Positions 6,361 to 10,276 of a stretch of 10,276 nucleotides of DNA are shown piece by piece. Each line of letters starts with the position of its first letter. Position 1 is the first letter of the stretch. The stretch is from NCBI GenBank assembly GCA_041744735.1, contig JBGTKH010000077.1:1-10276 (forward strand), written 5' to 3'. The stretch is from JBGTKH01 sp041744735 (GTDB taxonomy: Bacteria > Planctomycetota > Planctomycetia > Pirellulales > Pirellulaceae). The position numbers were made by a program, and so were the translations under genes. The notes beneath the pieces are model-generated. The model saw only the letters and a list, made by a program, of their open reading frames with translations, ran no database searches and had not been told where the DNA came from.

Positions 6361-6549
6361 AGTGGACATCCACCAGAGGTAAACGGCCAGCGCGGCGAAC
6401 ATCAGCACGACAAGCACGGCCGGCAAAACCAGCGGCCACCAGCGGCGGCGGACGGCCACAATGTCAGCGCCGCAGTGCGGGCAGCATTTAGGAATCGGCC
6501 GCGAAAGCTCGCCGCCGCAAGCACAGACAATGCGTTCTTTGCGAGGCAT
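6346..6549 (-). CDS. Small zinc-ribbon membrane protein
   Basis: A 67-residue protein. The N-terminus holds a compact zinc ribbon: C9-x-C11-GG and C23-x2-C26-G (with an additional C22). It is followed by a basic stretch RRRWW and one transmembrane helix (about 38-60, WPLVLPAVLVVLMFAALAVYLWW). Such zinc-ribbon/one-helix proteins are common in planctomycetes and have no assigned role. There is no clear Shine-Dalgarno before the ATG. The final residues SFYP and the stop are encoded by the right arm of the inverted repeat at 6288-6360, so the original C-terminus may have been longer or different. The wrecked isomerase gene ends 25 bases upstream on the same strand. Confidence 0.65.
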   Translation of the reverse strand: MPRKERIVCACGGELSRPIPKCCPHCGADIVAVRRRWWPLVLPAVLVVLMFAALAVYLWWMSTSFYP

Positions 6550-7151
6550 AAGTGATTTCGTTTAACCGCGACCGCTAACTTCGTCGGATACCGGCGTTTT
6601 CAAAGGCCGGCGCCAACTTGGCGTAACAATGTTTCGCGGCAGCCACCGGGTCGTAGCCTGCTCGGCCGTGAATCTGGCCGCTGACTTCGATCACCACGTC
6701 GCCACGATAACGGGTGGCGGCCAGTTGCTTCAAGTACGCTACGTAATTCGTCCGCCCGTCGCCGGGCAGCAAGAACTGAACGTTGTCCGCATCGCCACGG
6801 CTGTCTTTGACGTGGACAAACACACTGTGCGGCGCAAGCGTCTTGATTGACTCGGCCATGTCAATGCCGCGCAGCTCGAAGTGGCTGTAATCGTACACGC
6901 ATGCACCGGTAATTCAACACAGTCGTAGCCAATCTCGGCACAAGTTTGCAGCGCCTCATCGACTGCCATCGACTTCATGCCATACAAGCTGAACCCGAAT
7001 CCGATTGTAGATGGTCGGTCCTTCTGCTCGTCGGCGAACAGACCTGGAGAAATCGTCGCCATAGCCGCGAGGCTGCCGGACGCGCGAAGAAAGCTGCGGC
7101 GTCGAACGAATAATTCGTGGGCGCCGGCCGTGGTACCGTTTGCCAACACTC

Positions 7152-7256
7152 GTAGCGGAAGTGGTGACACTTCCGAATTCTTCACGTCCGAAGCTTTCAC
7201 GTCCGAAGCTTTCACGTCCGAAGCTTTCACGTCCGAAGTCTCACGACTTCGGCTAC
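7152..7256. repeat. BIME-like element: inverted pair of GTAG-headed hairpins (family B) flanking a 15-bp tandem repeat
   Basis: Left arm on +: GTAG at 7152-7155, then stem CGGAAGTG, loop GTGA, stem CACTTCCG (7156-7175). Right arm on -: GTAG at 7256-7253, then stem CCGAAGTC, loop GTGA, stem GACTTCGG (7252-7233). Both stems are perfect 8-bp helices with the same tetraloop. They differ at two base pairs (second and eighth), each a G-C/C-G swap that keeps pairing. The element lies inside the 5' part of the isomerase pseudogene and encodes most of its odd N-terminal extension. Confidence 0.78.
7181..7240. repeat. 15-bp tandem repeat, four units
   Basis: Units at 7181-7195, 7196-7210 and 7211-7225 are identical (TTCACGTCCGAAGCT). 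The fourth, 7226-7240, differs only in its last two bases. The fourth unit includes the outer side of the right hairpin stem of the surrounding element, so the array probably grew by duplication of that end. Read on the - strand it encodes repeats of the pentapeptide ASDVK without breaking the frame. Confidence 0.9.
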
Positions 7257-7298
7257 GAAATCGCATCATGGCCCGGTCGTAACGCGCGGAAAGTTTCT

Positions 7299-8768
7299 TC
7301 ATGGCGGCGGAGCATCAGGTCCTATGAGTCGTGCGGGAGGATGGCCGGTCAGGATGGCGCACATGCCGCCGCGCTGCGCGACGTTGACGACTTGCCGCTG
7401 CGAGGCGCGGCCGACGATCGCCAGCCCGTATTTGCTGGGCGCGAAACCGATCACCGTGTAGAACGGCTCGAAGTGCACTTTGCCGTCGGCGTCCAGGACC
7501 GGGAATTCGCTGAGCGGGATGCTGGCCAGTTGCTGCACCACCCAGCGCTGCTCGTCCGCCAACGACCGGTCAATAGCAGCGTCCCATTCGGCTTGTGTTT
7601 GCGACGGCCCGATCACCACGCCCTCACCGCCGTAAGCCCGGTTTGGCTTAAGCACCAGCGACTCCCGCTCGCGCTGCACATACGCCAGCAGTTCGCCGCG
7701 ACGCCCGTCCGGAAAACTCGTTTCGCGGTCTGAGAGCACGCGCGTCCACAAAATGTGCCGGCGAAACAATTGCCGCTCGTCCGACGTAAAATGCTTCTGA
7801 GTCAACGGCGGGTCGGTCAAAACTTCCCAGCAACTTTTCTGATCCAGCTCGGCGGCAATCGACGAGATCACACGGTTCTGGCGGAATAACGTCCGCATCG
7901 GCTCGACGTCGACGCCTTTGCGTTCCAGCGTGATCAAATCCGATACTGTGTAATCGCGATACGCCACATCGACCACGTCGCCTTCGTAGTACACCTCGCC
8001 GTCGCGCATCGTCAGCTCGGACGGATCGGCGTGCATGATCTTCAGCCCGTAGCGGTCGTGGTAGTACTGAGCCAGCGTCGTCTGCTCGTCGATGCCGCTG
8101 CTGGCGTACTTCGGTTCGACAAAGCACAAGTTCTGCGCCGCGCGGCCCAGCACCTCCAGATGGTCCTGCACTTCCTGAATCAGCAGCTCGCGGATGTCGT
8201 GGCCGATCTCCAAGCGAAGCTGAGGATCGTATTGTTGCAGCATCGGTACCACGACGTCGCCCACGATGTGCTCGCAGGCGGGAACCAAATGCAGCCCGCC
8301 AATGCCGCTCATGTTCGGCTCGACGAACTTCAGCGAATCCTTCCACATCGGGCTGGTGAAATCGACCATCCCGTCCAGCCGCCCGAAGACCGGGTTGTTC
8401 TCCCGCTGGCTCGGCCCCCAGCATTGCCACAGCCACTTCTCTTCCTCCGGTGAAACCCGCAGCACGTCGCGCACGTCGGCGTCGTGCATGTACATCTCCG
8501 GGAGTCGCTTCAAAGCGTTCTGAATGGTCAGCGACACCGAATGAAAATACGATCGCTGGTTGTCCATGATCGTCAGCGGGCACGGCAACACGCGGACCGT
8601 TTCGGTTTGCCCGTCGCGCATGTAGACCAGATGCCGGCGAAACGATTCCTCGCGAATTCGCTGGATCATCTCGACGACCAACGGTTCGGGAATCGTATAA
8701 AACGCCTTGCGGACGCGGCTGGCCAAGCTGAGCCCGCTCAGCCCAAGTTCTTCGGCGGGAGTGAGCAT
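7299..8768 (-). CDS. Circularly permuted ATP-grasp family protein (probable carboxylate-amine/thiol ligase)
   Basis: A 489-residue protein. FVEPNMSGIGGLH (148-160) and NRVISSIAAELDQKSCWEVLTDP (298-320) precede a nucleotide-binding segment LVLKPNRAYGGEGVVIG (371-387), with a Lys and Gly-rich loop like the LKP-x3-GGKGV motif of type 2 circularly permuted ATP-grasp proteins. Further on come RWVVQQL, FEPFYTVIGF and a C-terminal GRASQRQVVNVAQRGGMCAIL, which looks like the metal/ATP-closing strand. Such enzymes join an acyl phosphate to an amine or other nucleophile; the substrate is unknown. The frequent partners of this family (alpha-E and transglutaminase-like proteins) are not seen here. The start is the first ATG; AGG lies directly against it, so the ribosome site is poor. 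Its TGA overlaps the ATG of the isomerase pseudogene. Confidence 0.8.
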   Translation of the reverse strand: MLTPAEELGLSGLSLASRVRKAFYTIPEPLVVEMIQRIREESFRRHLVYMRDGQTETVRVLPCPLTIMDNQRSYFHSVSLTIQNALKRLPEMYMHDADVRDVLRVSPEEEKWLWQCWGPSQRENNPVFGRLDGMVDFTSPMWKDSLKFVEPNMSGIGGLHLVPACEHIVGDVVVPMLQQYDPQLRLEIGHDIRELLIQEVQDHLEVLGRAAQNLCFVEPKYASSGIDEQTTLAQYYHDRYGLKIMHADPSELTMRDGEVYYEGDVVDVAYRDYTVSDLITLERKGVDVEPMRTLFRQNRVISSIAAELDQKSCWEVLTDPPLTQKHFTSDERQLFRRHILWTRVLSDRETSFPDGRRGELLAYVQRERESLVLKPNRAYGGEGVVIGPSQTQAEWDAAIDRSLADEQRWVVQQLASIPLSEFPVLDADGKVHFEPFYTVIGFAPSKYGLAIVGRASQRQVVNVAQRGGMCAILTGHPPARLIGPDAPPP

Positions 8769-8855
8769 CCTAAAACTATGGCACCATTCGACCGGCGCTG
8801 CAACACCAGCAGCGCCGGGTTATGCTGAATAACGTCTCGAGCGCATTGCACGACC

Positions 8856-8918
8856 GTAGCTGCACTTGCCAGTGCGGATGGATGGCGGAAAAATCCGCGT
8901 TCTGGCGAACGCAGCTAC
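8856..8918. repeat. BIME-like element: inverted pair of GTAG-headed hairpins (family C)
   Basis: Left arm on +: GTAG at 8856-8859, then CTGCACT, loop TGCC, AGTGCGG (8860-8877). Right arm on -: GTAG at 8918-8915, then CTGCGTTC, loop GCCA, GAACGCGG (8914-8895). Both stems keep a T-G wobble at the second pair, which pairs only on the GTAG strand, and the upper stems differ in sequence yet remain complementary. Seventeen bases separate the two hairpins. The element lies between the divergent ATP-grasp and M32 genes, whose promoters must also be in this 179-base gap; I cannot point to them. Confidence 0.72.
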
Positions 8919-8947
8919 AAATCGATTGAGGTTTTTCGACGGCCTCT

Positions 8948-10276
8948 ATGAACGCACAATCTGCTTACGCCGAATTGGTTCGCCGCACGCGCGAAGCCGC
9001 GGTCGTGCTGTCGTGCGCGGAATTGCTGGGCTGGGATGAACTGACTTACATGCCGCCCGGCGGCATCGAAAATCGCGGCAATCAAATGGCGTTTCTAGCG
9101 GGACTGCACCACGAACGATCGACCGACCCGCGCATCGGAGAGCTGCTCGAAGAACTGGAGCATTCGCCACTGATCGCCGACCGCGAATCTCCGGCGGCGG
9201 TGAACGTGCGCGAGCTGCGTCGCACATATTCGCGACAGGCGCGGCTGCCGCGGCCGTTGGTGGAAGAGTTGGCTCGCGTCACGTCGGTCGCTCAACAGGA
9301 ATGGGAGACGGCCAAAGAGGATGACAGTTTTTCCCGTGCGCAACCTTGGCTCGAAAGAATCGTATCGTTAAAGCGCGATGAAGCGGATTGCCTCGGGCAT
9401 CAAGGGGTGGCCTACGACGCGCTGTTGGACGAGTACGAGCCGGGCATGACCAGCGGCGAACTGTCGCGGCTGTTCGATGCACTTCGCAGCGACCTCATGC
9501 CACTGTTGCAGCGGATCGTCGGCAGCGGGCGGCGGCCGCACGCGGCCATACTGCGTCGCGATTTCCCGATCGACCGCCAACACGTTTTCGCCGAGACACT
9601 GGCCAGCACGCTCGGTTTTGATTTTCATCGCGGGCGGCTCGACACGACCTCGCATCCGTTCTTCAGCACCGTCGGGCCCGGCGATTGCCGCATCACCACG
9701 CGCTATCGCCACAATCAATTCAGCGAAGCGTTCTTCGCCACGTTGCACGAAGTGGGCCACGCGCTGTACGAACAAGGGCTCGATCCCGAACACTACGGCA
9801 CGCCGATGGGCGAATCGTCGTCGCTGGGCATCCACGAATCGCAGTCGCGGCTGTGGGAGAACAACGTCGGCCGCAGCCGCGCGTTTTGGGAACACTTTCT
9901 GCCGCAGGCTCAGCAGGTGTTTCACGAAGCGCTGCACGGCGTGACGCTCGACGAGTTCTATCACGCCGTGAATCACGTCGAGCCGTCGCTAAATCGAGTC
10001 CGCGCCGATCAAGTGACTTACGACCTGCACGTGATCGTACGCTTCGAAATCGAACAGGCCCTGATCTCCGGCGACTTGCCCGTCGCCGACATCCCGGCCG
10101 TGTGGAATGAGAAGTATCAGCACTATCTGGGCATCACGCCGGCCAGCGACGGCGAGGGCTGCCTGCAAGACAGCCACTGGGCCGCCGGCATGTTCGGCTA
10201 CTTCTCCGGCTACACGCTGGGCAACGTCTTCGCCGCACAACTGTTCGCCGCCGCCACGCGCGAACTAGGCGACCTC
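8948..10276 (+). CDS. M32-family zinc metallocarboxypeptidase (carboxypeptidase Taq type), 3' end outside the window
   Basis: The frame is open from ATG 8948 to the right edge, 443 residues; the family is about 500 long, so roughly 50-60 are missing. These cytosolic enzymes remove C-terminal amino acids from peptides using a catalytic metal. Seen motifs: the metal-binding HEVGH (267-271, His267, catalytic Glu268, His271) followed by ALYEQG; HESQSRLWEN (296-305), whose Glu297 is the third metal ligand; NRVRADQVTYDLHVIVRFEIEQAL, the family's substrate-binding region; and HWAAGMFGYFSGYTLGN near the edge. The N-terminal half has the expected ELLGWDELTYMPPGG start. No in-frame stop or frameshift is seen. 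A GAGG at 8928 is too far upstream to serve well as a ribosome site, so translation may be weakly initiated or the ATG may be used without one. Confidence 0.95.
   Translation, partial: MNAQSAYAELVRRTREAAVVLSCAELLGWDELTYMPPGGIENRGNQMAFLAGLHHERSTDPRIGELLEELEHSPLIADRESPAAVNVRELRRTYSRQARLPRPLVEELARVTSVAQQEWETAKEDDSFSRAQPWLERIVSLKRDEADCLGHQGVAYDALLDEYEPGMTSGELSRLFDALRSDLMPLLQRIVGSGRRPHAAILRRDFPIDRQHVFAETLASTLGFDFHRGRLDTTSHPFFSTVGPGDCRITTRYRHNQFSEAFFATLHEVGHALYEQGLDPEHYGTPMGESSSLGIHESQSRLWENNVGRSRAFWEHFLPQAQQVFHEALHGVTLDEFYHAVNHVEPSLNRVRADQVTYDLHVIVRFEIEQALISGDLPVADIPAVWNEKYQHYLGITPASDGEGCLQDSHWAAGMFGYFSGYTLGNVFAAQLFAAATRELGDL

Larger units (their letters stand above)
6575..7302 (-). pseudogene. 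Tat-exported sugar phosphate isomerase/epimerase, internally deleted and frameshifted
   Basis: Two pieces of one TIM-barrel protein lie in different frames. The first (7302 to about 6900) encodes a twin-arginine signal RRRSFLRASGSLAA... ending near LFA-DE (residues 67-92), then the start of the barrel, IGFGFSLYGMKSMAVDEALQTCAEIGYDCVELPV. The second (about 6904-6575) encodes YDYSHFELRG, SVFVHVKD, VQFLLPGDG, VVIEVSGQ and a normal C-terminus ending AIRRS-like (NAGIRRS). The barrel middle (strands 3-5, about 110-120 residues by comparison with the family as I remember it) is missing, and the frame changes at the junction. The first frame runs on to 6739 as nonsense. ATG 7302 overlaps the ATP-grasp stop as ATGA. 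About 66 residues precede the twin Arg, many of them encoded by the repeat at 7152-7256. A separately translated C-terminal piece from GTG 6898 would be only a partial barrel. Confidence 0.82.

Noticed and set aside
6179..6439. An 86-residue - strand frame between the two small membrane protein genes
   Set aside because: It overlaps the zinc-ribbon gene and the inverted repeat, has no ribosome site, and its sequence resembles nothing.
7181..7240. Short repeats resembling a CRISPR array
   Set aside because: The 15-bp units are directly adjacent with no spacers, and no cas gene is present; this is a tandem repeat inside a hairpin element.
7648..8583. A 311-residue - strand frame in another phase of the ATP-grasp gene
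   Set aside because: Low-complexity Arg/Ala/Gly-rich translation; the ATP-grasp frame has the recognisable motifs.
9368..9976. A 202-residue - strand frame and several + strand frames within the M32 gene
   Set aside because: Shadows of the carboxypeptidase frame, which carries the HEVGH and HES motifs and is open throughout.

Overview
The window looks like a piece of a GC-rich Planctomycetota chromosome, most likely Pirellulales or a relative. I infer this from the gene families: Tat-exported sugar phosphate isomerase/epimerases with planctomycete-style motifs, membrane-anchored proteins with proline-rich tails, and a PilT-like/GspE-like ATPase pair. No rRNA or other taxonomic marker is present, so the placement is an inference.

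Layout. (1) Bases 2-379: the C-terminal end of a TIM-barrel sugar phosphate isomerase/epimerase, cut by the window edge. (2) 449-1091: a small AT-richer island with a palindrome over a TATAAT box, a BrnT-like toxin and a ribbon-helix-helix antitoxin. (3) 1107-1213: an inverted-repeat element. (4) 1344-5461: a + strand run of hisF, a PilT-type ATPase, a GspE/PilB-like protein that has lost every key ATPase residue, and a three-helix membrane protein; the gaps are 9-18 bases, so this is a likely operon. (5) 5482-6549, - strand: two membrane-anchored small proteins separated by 222 bases that hold another inverted repeat. (6) 6575-8768, - strand: a circularly permuted ATP-grasp ligase whose TGA overlaps the ATG of a wrecked Tat-type sugar isomerase gene with an internal deletion and frameshift. 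(7) 8948 to the edge, + strand: an M32 metallocarboxypeptidase, cut by the window end.

Two things stand out. First, four places hold paired, inverted GTAG-headed sequences. In three of them each arm folds into its own stem-loop, and the two arms differ by changes that keep base pairing. This is the layout of REP/BIME elements mobilised by RAYT (TnpA-REP) transposases, here in at least three sequence families within 8 kb. Second, an apparently active PilT-like motor sits directly upstream of a GspE-like paralogue with a dead ATPase site, followed by a membrane protein. This suggests a motor with a pseudo-ATPase partner, possibly a specialised pilus or secretion device.

Most other long open frames are antisense shadows of high-GC coding sequence.
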